Shown: positions 34,941 to 44,602, numbered from the stretch's first letter. The stretch: 64,000 bases of DNA from Glaciibacter superstes DSM 21135 (GCF_000421145.1 NZ_ATWH01000006.1:227775-291774), one strand, 5' to 3'. Notes: generated from the sequence alone by a model not told the origin. Made by a program: numbers and translations.

Positions 34941-37049
34941 ATGGTCGATTCCGTCAACCCGTTCGATTCCGTCAACCCGTTCGATTCCGTCAACCCGTTC
35001 TTCGTTCGGAGCACGCTCCCGTACCAGCTTCCGCCGTTCGCCGACATCCGCGAGGAGCACTACCGTCCGGCGTTCGAACGAGGCATGGATGAGCAGCGTG
35101 CGGAAATCGATGCGATCACAGCCGAACAGGGTGCGGCCACCTTTGAGAACACCATGCTCCCACTTGAGCGGAGCGGGCAGACACTCGCTCGCGTTGCCGA
35201 GGTCTTCTTCAACCAAAGCTCATCGGATTCGAGTGATTTCACCAACGCCCTCGAGGCCGAGCTCGCCCCACAACTCGCAGCGCACGAAGACGCCATCCGG
35301 CTCGACCCGGCGTTGTATGCCCGCATCCGCGACCTGCATGAGAACCGTGATTCCCTCGGGCAAGGCGACGAGTCGGTGTACCTCGTCGAACGTTATTTCA
35401 CCGAGTTCACGCTTGCCGGTGCCGGCCTCTCCGACAACGACAAGTCGACACTCCGGGAGTACAACAAGCAGTTGTCGACGCTGACCACCAGGTTTGAGAA
35501 GAACCTGCTCGCAGACACCAATGACCTCGCGGTCTTGGTCGACGACGTCCGGCTCCTCGATGGGCTGAGCGACGGCGAGGTGTCCGCGGCCGCAGAGGCG
35601 GCAACGGAACGCGGCCAGGAAGGGAAGCACCTCCTCCCCCTGGTGCTTCCCACGTCGCATCCGTATCTCGCGAGCCTCACCGACCGCACCATGAGGGAAC
35701 GCCTCCTTGCCGCATCGCGCGCACGCGGCATCCGTGGCGGCGAACACGACAACCGCGAGCTGGTCTTGCAGATCACGCGCCTCCGCGCCAAGCGCGCGAA
35801 GCTCCTGGGTTTCGCCAGCCACGCGGCCGCCGTGACCGCAGACCAGACCGCCAAGACTCCGGATGCCGTCGCAGCGATGTTGGGAAGGCTCGCGCCGGCC
35901 GCGGCCCGCAATGCCAGGGCGGAGCAGGCAGAACTGCAGGCACGCATCGATGAGGAGAACTCCGGCACTGAAGCCAGCACTGACGGCGAAGGATTCGAGC
36001 TCCAAGCGTGGGACTGGGCGTTCTACTCAGAGCACGTGCGCAAGGCGAAATACGACGTGGACACCGCTGCCATGCGACCATACTTCGAGCTGGAACGGGT
36101 ACTCCACGACGGCGTCTTCCACGCGGCCACTGCCCTCTACGGCATCACCTTCACCGAGCGGAGCGACCTGGTCGCCTGGCATCCGGAAGCCCGTGTCTTC
36201 GAGGTGAGCGATGAAGACGGCGCCCCGGTGGGCCTCTACATCGGCGACTTCTACACCCGCGATTCCAAGCGCGGCGGTGCTTGGATGAACGCGCTGGTGT
36301 CGCAGTCCGACCTGCTCGGAACGCCGACAGTGGTCTGCAACAACCTCAACTTCCCGAAGCCGGCCGCCGGCCAACCGACGCTCCTCAGTTTCGACGAGGT
36401 CAACACGCTCTTCCACGAGTTCGGGCATGCTTTGCACGGCCTCTTCGCCCTGGTCACCTACCCGAAGTTCGCCGGCACCAATGTGTACAGGGACTTCGTG
36501 GAGTTCCCGAGCCAGGTCAATGAGATGTGGATGCTCTGGCCGGAGGTTCTTGGCAACTATGCGAGGCACCATGAGACCGATGAACCGATGCCTCAGGAAC
36601 TCGTGGACCGCATCCACGAGTCAGCGGCCTTCAATGAGGGTTTCTCCACGAGTGAGTATCTGGCTGCCGCCCTGCTCGACCAGGCGTGGCACCGAATCGG
36701 CACCGACGACGAGGTGACGGATGTCGCGGCGTTCGAGGCATCCGCCCTCGCCGCAGCGGGTCTCGACAACCCGGTCGTTCCAACACGGTATGCGAGCACC
36801 TATTTCGCCCACACGTTCTCCGGCGGATACGACGCAGGGTATTACTCGTATATCTGGAGTGAGGTACTCGATGCCGACGCCGTCGAATGGTTCACCCAGA
36901 ACGGCGGGTTGACCAGGGAGAACGGGGATCGCTTCCGGAAGCGCCTGCTCGGAGTTGGCGGCAGCAAAGACCCTCTCGATGCCTACCGCGACTTCCGCGG
37001 TCGCGACGCTGTCATCCAGCCGTTGCTCGACCGCCGCGGCCTGAACTGA
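34941..37049 (+). CDS. dcp: M3-family peptidyl-dipeptidase (Dcp/oligopeptidase)
   Basis: Zinc metallopeptidase of 702 aa cleaving oligopeptides in the cytoplasm. The zinc motif HEFGH is near residue 492 (NTLFHEFGHALHGLF), with further M3 residues in FVEFPSQVNEMW and the C-terminal ASTYFAHTFSGGYDAGYYSY. Length is normal for Dcp. The N-terminus is unusual: DSVNPF occurs three times in a row (residues 3-20), encoded by an exact 18-bp triplication, before the family start STLPYQLPPFADI. The 3' end overlaps the convergent BenE-family gene by 38 bp. Confidence 0.95.
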   Translation: MVDSVNPFDSVNPFDSVNPFFVRSTLPYQLPPFADIREEHYRPAFERGMDEQRAEIDAITAEQGAATFENTMLPLERSGQTLARVAEVFFNQSSSDSSDFTNALEAELAPQLAAHEDAIRLDPALYARIRDLHENRDSLGQGDESVYLVERYFTEFTLAGAGLSDNDKSTLREYNKQLSTLTTRFEKNLLADTNDLAVLVDDVRLLDGLSDGEVSAAAEAATERGQEGKHLLPLVLPTSHPYLASLTDRTMRERLLAASRARGIRGGEHDNRELVLQITRLRAKRAKLLGFASHAAAVTADQTAKTPDAVAAMLGRLAPAAARNARAEQAELQARIDEENSGTEASTDGEGFELQAWDWAFYSEHVRKAKYDVDTAAMRPYFELERVLHDGVFHAATALYGITFTERSDLVAWHPEARVFEVSDEDGAPVGLYIGDFYTRDSKRGGAWMNALVSQSDLLGTPTVVCNNLNFPKPAAGQPTLLSFDEVNTLFHEFGHALHGLFALVTYPKFAGTNVYRDFVEFPSQVNEMWMLWPEVLGNYARHHETDEPMPQELVDRIHESAAFNEGFSTSEYLAAALLDQAWHRIGTDDEVTDVAAFEASALAAAGLDNPVVPTRYASTYFAHTFSGGYDAGYYSYIWSEVLDADAVEWFTQNGGLTRENGDRFRKRLLGVGGSKDPLDAYRDFRGRDAVIQPLLDRRGLN
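34947..35000 (+). repeat. three exact 18-bp in-frame repeats in dcp 5' end
   Basis: The unit gattccgtcaacccgttc (Asp-Ser-Val-Asn-Pro-Phe) occurs three times with no mismatch. It is in frame, so each unit adds six residues ahead of the conserved protease domain. Confidence 0.95.
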
Positions 37050-38211
37050 CTCGCGGCCGGCGGGTCCACCCGAGCCAAGCCATGAACACTCCGCCGACGA
37101 GCAGACCCCAGAACGCCGATCCGATCCCGAGGATCGAGATGCCGGATGCCGTGACCAGGAACGTCGCAATGGCCGTGACGCGGTGGCGCGGCTCTTCCAG
37201 GGCGCCCGACACGCTCGTGACGAGGGCGCCGAGAAGCGCCAGCCCCGCAACCGCGATGATCAGGATCGGCGGCGAAGCGGCGACCAGTGCCGTTGCGAGC
37301 CCGGCACCCAAGCCCAGGATGAGGTAGGCAACTCCCGACGACACCGTCGCCATCCAACGCTTGCTCTTGTCTGGGTGACCCTCCGGGCTGGCCATCAGCG
37401 CAGCTGTGATCGCCGCGAGGTTGATGCTGTGAGCGCCGAACACAGACCCGACTGCAGTGGCTGCGCCGGAGCCGACCAGGACTGCACGTGGCGACGGGCG
37501 GTAGCCGAATGTCGACATCACGACGAAGCCGGGTACATTCTGCCCGGCCATGGTGACAATGAAGAGCGGCAGACCAAGGCTGACGATGACGACGGGGTCG
37601 AACTCCGGTGCGACGAAAACGAGAGCAGGCTGGGAAGTCGACGCTGTCATCCAGTCAGTCCCTGCGGTCAGGACGATGCCGATTCCTGCAACCACCATGG
37701 CCGCAGGAACAGCCCAGCGCGGTGCAAGACGGTACAGCACCAACCACACGACCACCACCGGTATTGCCAGCAGCGGCTGTTCGATCGACGCGGTCACCGG
37801 TGCCAGGCAGATGGGGAACAGGATTCCGGCGAGCATCGCGCTGGCGATGGGTTTCGGGATGCTGGTGATCGCCTTGCCGAGCGCCGGCCAGAGCCCCGTC
37901 AGGACGATCAGCACACCGCAGACGAGGAACGCGCCCACAGCCGCCGCGAAGTTGCCTGTCGTCTCTCCGGCGGCGACCAGGAGCGCGGCTCCCGGAGTCG
38001 ACCAGGCGAAGGAGATCGGGATCTTGTAGTACCAGGGCAACACAATGCAGATGATGCCGACGAGGGCGCAGAGGGCAAGGAGTCCGGAGGCCGCCTCTGC
38101 GTCGTTTGCGCCGACGGCCTGGAGACCGGCGATCACGAGCACAAAGGAGCTGGCAAAACCGGTGATGGCCGCGACGACACCGGCTGAGATGGGCTGGATG
38201 ATGGGTATCAG
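37012..38211 (-). CDS. benE: BenE-family benzoate:H+ symporter-like transporter
   Basis: Membrane protein of about 399 aa with 12 hydrophobic segments. The BenE signature region includes GNFAAAVGAFLVC, AMLAGILFPICLAP and GAHSINLAAITAALM. The reading frame has no ATG, GTG or TTG before the second half of the first helix (GTG at 38142). The full first helix (ISAGVVAAITGFASSFVLVI) is present only if translation starts near the CTG at 38211, which has gagaaag just upstream. I therefore annotate a CTG start, with moderate certainty. It overlaps dcp tail-to-tail by 38 bp. Confidence 0.82.
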   Translation of the reverse strand: MIPIIQPISAGVVAAITGFASSFVLVIAGLQAVGANDAEAASGLLALCALVGIICIVLPWYYKIPISFAWSTPGAALLVAAGETTGNFAAAVGAFLVCGVLIVLTGLWPALGKAITSIPKPIASAMLAGILFPICLAPVTASIEQPLLAIPVVVVWLVLYRLAPRWAVPAAMVVAGIGIVLTAGTDWMTASTSQPALVFVAPEFDPVVIVSLGLPLFIVTMAGQNVPGFVVMSTFGYRPSPRAVLVGSGAATAVGSVFGAHSINLAAITAALMASPEGHPDKSKRWMATVSSGVAYLILGLGAGLATALVAASPPILIIAVAGLALLGALVTSVSGALEEPRHRVTAIATFLVTASGISILGIGSAFWGLLVGGVFMAWLGWTRRPRVSSGRGGRATAG

Positions 38212-38318
38212 GACTTTCTCGTGCCGCGCGCAGACGCAGGGGTACCGGACAGAGACTCAGCCTAGAGCCAGCCGACGCCCGACCCGCGTACATTTTCAGC
38301 GGATCTGATCGACTCGAC

Positions 38319-39377
38319 TCAGGAAACCGCCGGTTCGAGCAGGCGGAATCTATTGCCAGCTGGATCGAGTTCGGCGAGCACATTGTGCGGAAGCACCCAT
38401 TGTGGGTCGGTGTGGCCGAAGTCGGCGCCAGAGAGCACAGGGATGTCCGTCGCGCCCCACTCCGTCAGGTGTTGAACGATGACGCGATCCAGTTCGGCTT
38501 TCTCCTGGGGCGAGTATCCCCGCGGTCGACCGATCACCAACCCGTTGATGCGGTTCAGGATGCCCTGGGCACCGTAGTTTCGCAGCCAGTAACCCACCTG
38601 GCCGGGGCTCGGCTTGTCTTCCGAGGTCTCGAGAAAGAGGATGCGGTCGGTGAAGAACTGCGGAGACGGCCACCACTCGGTGCCCTTCATCATCTCGAGC
38701 ACTTCGATGCAGCCTCCGGTCAGGCGACCGGCGCGCGGTGCTGACCCCTGCAGCCAGGTCCACCCGGGATTCGGATACTGGTCGCCCTCCTCGGTCCCGT
38801 CCTGGATCGCCCAGTCCGGTCGGTCCCCCAACCAATAGTCGTATGGCTGGTATTCGAATGCGGGCACCGGGTCGAACAGCAGGCTGCGAATGTGCTGCTC
38901 CAGCCCGGGCTGAGAACCGATCTGTGCCAGTCCGGCCATCACCGCGGGCCCGTTGAAGGTCACGAGCCCCGACTGAGCCAGCCAGAACAACTGGGTGGCC
39001 GTGTCTGAATAGCCGAGGAGGACCTTGGGATGCGCGGCGGCAAGTTCTGCGTCAACGTCCGCGAGAATTCGAACGGAGTCGTCTCCGCCGATCACGGCGA
39101 CGATCGCCTGGATGTCGGGGTCGGCAAACGCCCGGTTGAGGTCAGCAGCCCGCTCGGCTGGATGAGCGCCGGCGTACTCTGGCGTGAACCGCGTTGAGGG
39201 AAACTCGACGATCTCCAGCCCGAAGACATCCCGCAGGGCTGCCAGTCCCGCCTGGTACACGGACGGGAAGACGGTCGACCCCGGCCAGGATGTGGCAACG
39301 ACCGCCACGCGATCACCAGCCTTCAGACGAGGCGGGCGAACGATCTCCACGGAATTCATCAAGTCGGCATTCACCAA
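38319..39377 (-). CDS. S66-family LD-carboxypeptidase (MccF/LdcA type)
   Basis: Serine peptidase family cleaving murein LD-peptides or microcin C-type nucleotidyl peptides. Length is 352 aa (346 from the Met at 39359). The nucleophilic Ser is in LLGYSDTATQLFW, a Glu in the mid region ILFLETSEDK, and the His in SGADFGHTDPQW; VAVVATSWPGS is the N-terminal motif. The MccF-like length and the LETS segment favour that branch over peptidoglycan LdcA. It lies after clpX on the same strand, 30 bp away. Confidence 0.9.
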   Translation of the reverse strand: MVNADLMNSVEIVRPPRLKAGDRVAVVATSWPGSTVFPSVYQAGLAALRDVFGLEIVEFPSTRFTPEYAGAHPAERAADLNRAFADPDIQAIVAVIGGDDSVRILADVDAELAAAHPKVLLGYSDTATQLFWLAQSGLVTFNGPAVMAGLAQIGSQPGLEQHIRSLLFDPVPAFEYQPYDYWLGDRPDWAIQDGTEEGDQYPNPGWTWLQGSAPRAGRLTGGCIEVLEMMKGTEWWPSPQFFTDRILFLETSEDKPSPGQVGYWLRNYGAQGILNRINGLVIGRPRGYSPQEKAELDRVIVQHLTEWGATDIPVLSGADFGHTDPQWVLPHNVLAELDPAGNRFRLLEPAVS

Positions 39378-39407
39378 TACAGAAGTCAGCAGCGCAGCAT
39401 CGGAAGA

Positions 39408-40688
39408 TTACGCGGACTTCTCCTCGCGACGCGGCTTGTGGTGCACGATCGTCGGCGCAGCGTTGTCGAGCACGGCCTCACGGGTGACGACCACGCGAGC
39501 AACCTCTGTGCTCGAGGGAACCTCGAACATGATCGGGCCGAGAACCTCTTCCATGATGGCGCGAAGACCGCGCGCTCCGGTCTTCCGGAGCACCGCAAGG
39601 TCGGCGATCGCTTCCAGCGCCGCACTGTCGAATTCGAGCTCGACGCCATCGATCTCGAACATGCGCTGGTACTGGCGTACCAGGGCGTTCTTCGGTACGG
39701 TCAGAATCTGCATCAACGCCACCTGGTCGAGCTGGGTGACCGTGGTGACGACCGGCAGTCGGCCGATGAACTCGGGAATCAAACCGAACTTGTGAAGGTC
39801 TTCCGGGAGAACCTCACTGAACAGATTGACGTCGTCGCCCTTGCTGTGCAGCGGGGCTCCGAAGCCGATTCCCTTCTTGCCAGCACGCTGGGAGATGATC
39901 TCCTCGAGGCCTGCAAAGGCGCCAGCCACGATGAACAACACGTTGGTGGTGTCGACCTGGATGAACTCCTGATGCGGATGCTTGCGGCCACCCTGGGGCG
40001 GAACGGAAGCGACGGTGCCTTCCAGGATCTTCAGGAGCGCCTGTTGCACACCCTCACCAGACACGTCGCGGGTGATGGAGGGGTTTTCGGCCTTCCGCGC
40101 GATCTTGTCGATCTCGTCGATGTAGATGATGCCGGTCTCTGCACGCTTGACGTCGTAGTCGGCGGCCTGGATCAGTTTGAGGAGGATGTTCTCGACGTCT
40201 TCGCCCACGTAGCCGGCCTCGGTCAGTGCCGTGGCGTCTGCGACCGCGAACGGCACGTTGAGTCGCTTCGCGAGTGTCTGAGCGAGGTAGGTCTTTCCGC
40301 AGCCGGTCGGGCCGATCAGGAGGATGTTCGACTTGGCGATCTCGACATCATCGTGCACGGCTTCCGCGGCCGCCAGCGTTCCCTTCGCCCTGACCCGCTT
40401 GTAGTGGTTGTACACCGCAACGGCGAGTGCGCGCTTCGCAGGCTCCTGACCGATCACGTACTCCTCAAGGAAACCGAAGATTTCCTTGGGCTTGGGGAGA
40501 TCGAACTCGCCTGAGCCCACTTCCTCGCCGGCCTCCGCGAGTCGCTCTTCGATGATCTCGTTGCACAACTCGACGCATTCGTCGCAGATGTACACACCCG
40601 GACCGGCAATGAGCTGCTGAACCTGCTTCTGGCTCTTTCCGCAGAAGGAGCACTTCAGCAGGTCGGCGCTTTCGCCTATTCGAGCCAT
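39408..40688 (-). CDS. clpX: ATP-dependent protease ATPase subunit ClpX
   Basis: Unfoldase of the ClpXP protease, 426 aa. N-terminal zinc-binding domain [14 protein letters not shown] with [11 protein letters not shown], Walker [18 protein letters not shown], Walker [13 protein letters not shown], and the sensor region [20 protein letters not shown] (ending before position 20). It follows clpP1-clpP2 on the same strand; a strong hairpin lies between clpP2 and clpX. Confidence 0.97.
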   Translation of the reverse strand: MARIGESADLLKCSFCGKSQKQVQQLIAGPGVYICDECVELCNEIIEERLAEAGEEVGSGEFDLPKPKEIFGFLEEYVIGQEPAKRALAVAVYNHYKRVRAKGTLAAAEAVHDDVEIAKSNILLIGPTGCGKTYLAQTLAKRLNVPFAVADATALTEAGYVGEDVENILLKLIQAADYDVKRAETGIIYIDEIDKIARKAENPSITRDVSGEGVQQALLKILEGTVASVPPQGGRKHPHQEFIQVDTTNVLFIVAGAFAGLEEIISQRAGKKGIGFGAPLHSKGDDVNLFSEVLPEDLHKFGLIPEFIGRLPVVTTVTQLDQVALMQILTVPKNALVRQYQRMFEIDGVELEFDSAALEAIADLAVLRKTGARGLRAIMEEVLGPIMFEVPSSTEVARVVVTREAVLDNAAPTIVHHKPRREEKSA

Positions 40689-40770
40689 CCGTCAGCCTCC
40701 TCCATCGGTGTCACGTATTCGAGCCTAGCCTGTGCCTGTGACAGATGCGCGCAGCCCGGGCACAAATCGA

Positions 40771-40804
40771 AACCGGCGTGCCGCGCATGCGCGCCACGCC
40801 GGTT
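40771..40804. terminator. strong hairpin between clpP2 and clpX
   Basis: AACCGGCGTG pairs with CACGCCGGTT (10 bp, perfect), with inner GCGC-rich pairing. On the minus strand it is followed by ttcgatttg, a poor T-run, so it may attenuate rather than end clpP transcription and set the clpP:clpX ratio. Confidence 0.6.
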
Positions 40805-40821
40805 CCGGTTCATTTCACGTG

Positions 40822-41505
40822 CTACTTGGCGAGAGCCGTGAGGTTCTTGCGCGAGCTGAGAACCTGGTCGATGAGACCGTATTCGAGGGCTTCAGCCGCG
40901 CTCAGGATCTTGTCGCGGTCGATGTCCTTGTTGACCTGCTCCTGTGTGCGGTTGGAGTGCCCTGCAAGAGTCTCTTCCAGCCAGGTGCGCATGCGCAGGA
41001 TCTCCGCTGCCTGGATCTCGATGTCCGAGGCCTGTCCGCCACCCTGGCCGCCGACCGAGGGCTGGTGGATGAGGATTCGTGCGTTCGGGAGAGCCAGGCG
41101 CTTGCCCGGTGTTCCACCTGCAAGCAGCACAGCTGCGGCGGATGCCGCCTGGCCGAGGCACACCGTCATCACGTGTGGCCTGATGTACTGCATGGTGTCG
41201 TAGATCGCCGTCATGGCCGTGAACGAGCCACCGGGCGAGTTGATATACATGGTGATGTCGCGGTCGGGGTCCTGGCTCTCGAGAACGAGGAGTTGGGCCA
41301 TCACGTCATCTGCGGATGCGTCGTCAACCTGCACGCCGAGGAAGATGATGCGGTCCTCGAAGAGCTTGGCGTACGGGTCCTGGCGCTTGTACCCGTAGGC
41401 CGTGCGCTCTTCGAACGTCGGCAGGATGTAGCGCGATCCTGGCAGGTCTGCGGCAGTAGCACCCATCGAGCTGGTTGCGGTTCCACCGAATGTGGGGAGT
41501 GTCAT
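40822..41505 (-). CDS. clpP2: ATP-dependent Clp protease proteolytic subunit ClpP2
   Basis: Serine protease subunit of 227 aa. The catalytic Ser is in [16 protein letters not shown], His in [16 protein letters not shown], and the substrate-groove sequence [20 protein letters not shown] is present. It has an N-terminal extension relative to ClpP1. In actinobacteria ClpP1 and ClpP2 form a mixed tetradecamer used by ClpX and ClpC. It follows clpP1 by 29 bp. Confidence 0.96.
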   Translation of the reverse strand: MTLPTFGGTATSSMGATAADLPGSRYILPTFEERTAYGYKRQDPYAKLFEDRIIFLGVQVDDASADDVMAQLLVLESQDPDRDITMYINSPGGSFTAMTAIYDTMQYIRPHVMTVCLGQAASAAAVLLAGGTPGKRLALPNARILIHQPSVGGQGGGQASDIEIQAAEILRMRTWLEETLAGHSNRTQEQVNKDIDRDKILSAAEALEYGLIDQVLSSRKNLTALAK

Positions 41506-41534
41506 GATTTCTGGTTCCTGTTCGATCCGGTGGG

Positions 41535-42143
41535 TTACTTGGACGCCGCGTTGGTTGCGTCGGTGTCGGTTCCGCCGCCGCCGGTGACATCCGTCACGGA
41601 TGCGCGCACGTGGTCGACGAAGCCGTATTCGAGCGCCTCCTGGGCGGTGAACCAGCGGTCACGGTCACCGTCCTCGTTGATCTGCTCGACGGTCTTGCCG
41701 GTCTGGTCTGCCGTGATCTCGGCGAGGCGCTTCTTCATGTCGAGGATGAGCTGCGCCTGGGTCTGGATGTCGCTGGCAGTTCCACCGAAGCCACCGTGCG
41801 GCTGGTGCAGGAGCACCCGGGCGTTCGGGGTGATGTAGCGCTTGCCCTTGGTGCCAGAGGTCAGCAGGAGCTGGCCCATCGAGGCCGCCATGCCGATTCC
41901 GACGGTAACGATGTCGTTCGGCACGAACTGCATCGTGTCGTAGATCGCCATGCCGGCGGTGATCGAACCACCGGGCGAGTTGATGTACAGGTAGATGTCT
42001 CGGTTCGAGTCTTCTGCGGCAAGCAGCAAAATCTTGGCACAGATCTCGTTGGCGTTGTCGTCACGGACCTCTGAGCCGAGCCAGATGATGCGGTCCTTCA
42101 GCAGTCGGTCAAAAACACCGGGTGTGGGTGTCGGGTCGGCCAT
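41535..42143 (-). CDS. clpP1: ATP-dependent Clp protease proteolytic subunit ClpP1
   Basis: Serine protease subunit of 202 aa. Motifs: [20 protein letters not shown], catalytic Ser in [16 protein letters not shown], His in [12 protein letters not shown], and Asp in [14 protein letters not shown]. Partner of ClpP2 encoded next. It lies downstream of tig, separated by the tig terminator, so it probably has its own promoter. Confidence 0.96.
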   Translation of the reverse strand: MADPTPTPGVFDRLLKDRIIWLGSEVRDDNANEICAKILLLAAEDSNRDIYLYINSPGGSITAGMAIYDTMQFVPNDIVTVGIGMAASMGQLLLTSGTKGKRYITPNARVLLHQPHGGFGGTASDIQTQAQLILDMKKRLAEITADQTGKTVEQINEDGDRDRWFTAQEALEYGFVDHVRASVTDVTGGGGTDTDATNAASK

Positions 42144-42247
42144 GTCGCGCTCCGTTTCAGTTATCGCTTCGAATTGAATCTATAGGAGCCGGCGGGGCGG
42201 AACGCCTCTGTTCGCCCTCGGCAGATTGCCGCAGCCTCCTACAGCGA

Positions 42248-42283
42248 GAACGGGCCGGATGTCTGTTGACATCCGGCCCGTTC
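42248..42283 (-). terminator. terminator hairpin after tig
   Basis: A 16-bp perfect stem (GAACGGGCCGGATGTC with its complement) closed by TGTT, 25 nt beyond the tig stop. The T-run is weak, but the position between tig and clpP1 fits a terminator. Confidence 0.75.
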
Positions 42284-42308
42284 ATGGCACTGCGTGTGCG
42301 CTGCTGCG

Positions 42309-43727
42309 TTACTTCTTGGCTGCGGCCTTCTTCGGCGCTGCCTTCTTCTTAGGCTTGGCCTCTGCAGCCTCAGCGTCAGCGGACTCAGGAACGTCTGCCG
42401 CGGCATCCGTCGACTCGGTGGTGTCTGCTGCAGTCTCGTCTGCCGGGTCGGTGTTCACCGCGGTGAACTCGGCGAGGTCGACTTTCTTGCCGTTGCTGTC
42501 AACGACCTTGGCCTTGCCCAGCACAATGGCGAGAGCCTTGTTGCGGGCGACCTCGGCCACCATCGACGGGATCTGGCCGTTGCCGGAGAGGGCCTGAACG
42601 AACTCGCTTGGGTCCATGCCGTACTGGCTGGCGCCCTGGATCAGGTACTGGGTGAGCTCGTCCTGGCTCACCTGCACCTTCTCTGCCTCCGCGATGGTGT
42701 CGAGAAGAATCTGCTGGCGGAAGGTCTTCTCGCTGGCCTCGGCAACCTCGGCGCGGTGCTCGTCGTCTTCGAGGCGGTTCTCGCCTTCGAGGTGGCGGTG
42801 CACTTCGTCTTCGATGATGGCGGCCGGAACCGGAACCTCGACCAAGCCGAGGAGCTCTTCGAGGAGCTTCTCGCGGGCCTGCGTTCCCTGTCCGAAGACC
42901 TTGGAGCGCTCCACCTGCACCTTGAGACTGTCTTTCAGCTCATCGATGGTGTCGAACTCGCTGGCGATCTGGGCGAAGTCGTCGTCGGCCGGGGGAAGCT
43001 CGCGCTCCTTGACGGCGATGATGGTGACGGTGATCTCGGCGGTCTCGCCCTCGTGATCGCCACCGAGCAGGTTCGAGTTGAACGTGGTGATCTCGCCGGC
43101 GGTCAGGGAGTCGATCGCTTCGTCGATGCCCTCGATGAGGTCGCCGGAGCCCACCTCGTAGGAGATGCCGCTCGCGTTGTCGACCTCGGCGCCGTTGATG
43201 GTGGCGATGAGGTCGATCTGGGCGAAGTCGCCAGATTTGGCCGGACGGTCGACGGTGACCAGCGTGCCGAAGCGGCTGCGCAGGGTGGCGAGTTCCTCAG
43301 CGACCTCGTCGTCGGAGATGTCGACCGCGTCGACAGTGAGCTTCACGCCGTCGTACTTCGGCAGTTCGATCTCTGGGCGCACATCGACTTCGATGGCCAG
43401 CAGCAGGTCGCCGCTGTAGTCCTTGTCGCTTGGCCATTCGACGATGTCGGCTGCCGGGCGGCCGAGCGGGCGCAGCTTGTGCTCCTCGACTGCGGCACGG
43501 TAGAAGCCGTCGAGGCCCTCGTTCACGGCGTGCTCGAGCACGGCCGACTTGCCGACGCGCTGGTCGACGAGGGGCGGCGGAACCTTGCCCTTGCGGAAGC
43601 CGGGGATGTTGATCTGCTCGGCGATGTGGCCGTACGCGTGGGTGATGCTGGGCTTCAACTCGTCAGGGCTCACTGTGATGGTGAGCTTGGCGCGCGTGGG
43701 GCTCAGCTTTTCGATCGTGGACTTCAC
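42309..43727 (-). CDS. tig: trigger factor
   Basis: Ribosome-bound chaperone and peptidyl-prolyl isomerase, 472 aa. The ribosome-binding motif is in [20 protein letters not shown] near residue 45; the PPIase domain spans about 160-240 ([19 protein letters not shown]). The C-terminus ends in a Lys/Ala-rich tail ([16 protein letters not shown]). The GTG start has AGGAG 9 nt upstream. It lies downstream of tRNA-Pro on the same strand. Confidence 0.97.
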   Translation of the reverse strand: MKSTIEKLSPTRAKLTITVSPDELKPSITHAYGHIAEQINIPGFRKGKVPPPLVDQRVGKSAVLEHAVNEGLDGFYRAAVEEHKLRPLGRPAADIVEWPSDKDYSGDLLLAIEVDVRPEIELPKYDGVKLTVDAVDISDDEVAEELATLRSRFGTLVTVDRPAKSGDFAQIDLIATINGAEVDNASGISYEVGSGDLIEGIDEAIDSLTAGEITTFNSNLLGGDHEGETAEITVTIIAVKERELPPADDDFAQIASEFDTIDELKDSLKVQVERSKVFGQGTQAREKLLEELLGLVEVPVPAAIIEDEVHRHLEGENRLEDDEHRAEVAEASEKTFRQQILLDTIAEAEKVQVSQDELTQYLIQGASQYGMDPSEFVQALSGNGQIPSMVAEVARNKALAIVLGKAKVVDSNGKKVDLAEFTAVNTDPADETAADTTESTDAAADVPESADAEAAEAKPKKKAAPKKAAAKK

Positions 43728-43771
43728 GTAGGAATCTCCTGTTGTTGAACGACGTTCTGTGGGGATTGTGG

Positions 43772-43845
43772 TCGGGGCGACAGGATTCGAACCTGCGACC
43801 TCTCGGTCCCAAACCGAGCGCTCTACCAAGCTGAGCTACGCCCCG
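43772..43845 (-). tRNA. tRNA-Pro(TGG)
   Basis: 74-nt cloverleaf starting CGGGGCG, paired with CGCCCCG; anticodon stem CTCGG/CCGAG with loop TTTGGGA (anticodon TGG, Pro). T arm GCAGGTTCGAATCCTGT. Discriminator A; CCA is not encoded. Located just upstream of tig. Confidence 0.95.
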
Positions 43846-44020
43846 GATCTCAAACAATCCGTTGGGGCCATCCTCTTGGCGCACACAAAATCGTAAGCGA
43901 CAGGCGGATTGACCTCGGTCAGTCTACTGCACGCCCCGCTGAGCGTGATCCGCACGACTGGCAGCGACGCCGCCGAAACCTGTACTACGATGTTCCAGTG
44001 CCTCGGGTAACCGAGGCCAC

Positions 44021-44086
44021 GGGGATGTAGCTCAATGGTAGAGCCTCAGTCTTCCAAACTGATGGTGCGTTCCCCACGATCCCATA
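44021..44086 (+). pseudogene. truncated tRNA-Gly(TCC) lacking a normal T arm
   Basis: GGGGATGTAGCTCAATGGTA and the anticodon arm with loop CTTCCAA (anticodon TCC) are intact. After the variable loop (TGGTGCG) the T stem and loop are missing or degenerate (TTCCCCACGATCCCAT); the GGTTCGA core is absent and no proper 3' acceptor strand follows. An intact tRNA-Gly(TCC) lies 60 nt downstream, so this looks like a decayed tandem copy. Confidence 0.75.
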
Positions 44087-44100
44087 TAATTGATGGGATC
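44078..44100. repeat. inverted repeat between the two tRNA-Gly copies
   Basis: GATCCCAT and ATGGGATC around a 7-nt AT-rich loop, directly after the broken tRNA body. No T-run; it may fold on the tRNA precursor. Confidence 0.6.
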
Positions 44101-44145
44101 GGCCAACAACTGAATATCAAATCCCGGCGGAAACCCGTCGGATTC

Positions 44146-44219
44146 GGGGCTGTAGCTTAGTGGTAAAGCCTTAGTCTTCCAAACTAATGATGCGGGTTCG
44201 ATTCCCGTCAGCCCCTCCA
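44146..44219 (+). tRNA. tRNA-Gly(TCC)
   Basis: Acceptor GGGGCTG pairs with CAGCCCC; D loop AGTGGTA; anticodon stem TTAGT/ACTAA with loop CTTCCAA (TCC, Gly); T arm CGGG-TTCGATT-CCCG. Discriminator T followed by CCA, so CCA appears encoded (44217-44219). Confidence 0.93.
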
Positions 44220-44272
44220 AATGCGTGCATGCACCGCTCCAACGCCTGGGCACATGAAGCGATCTTCAAGTC

Positions 44273-44602
44273 ATGCTCATCGGGCTCGCCCTCGCATTCG
44301 TGGCAGTGAATGTCGCCGCCGTCCGCGACGGAAACGAGCGCGAAGTCGCGCTGTCACGCTGGTGTGAGGAACTGGGCGACGTTCAGCAATTCGCCTGCAC
44401 GGTCACGGCTCGCGACGCACGGACCCTCGATGATGGATCGGTGAGCAGCTTCGACCTGACGGTCATCTCCCCAACGGGTGTCGAGGTCCAAGGCTCGTGG
44501 CGGCCACGCCCCGGCGTCATCCGACGGCTTCTGCAGACTCAGGTGCCAGGCGTTGGTGCGAGCGCACGCGCCTGGCACTCCGCCCACTCACCGGCCGACT
44601 AG
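44273..44602 (+). CDS. hypothetical small protein with N-terminal membrane anchor
   Basis: Possible protein of 109 aa beginning MLIGLALAFVAVNVAAVRDG (one hydrophobic segment) followed by a soluble part with CEELGDVQQFACTVTARDAR and VSSFDLTVISPTGVEVQGSW, which looks beta-rich and exported. Two Cys could pair outside the membrane. No family recognised and no clear ribosome site. Codon use looks coding, but it may be a remnant. Confidence 0.5.
   Translation: MLIGLALAFVAVNVAAVRDGNEREVALSRWCEELGDVQQFACTVTARDARTLDDGSVSSFDLTVISPTGVEVQGSWRPRPGVIRRLLQTQVPGVGASARAWHSAHSPAD

Noticed and set aside
42294..43748. 484-codon frame antisense to tig
   Set aside because: Shadow of trigger factor, which has clear family motifs.
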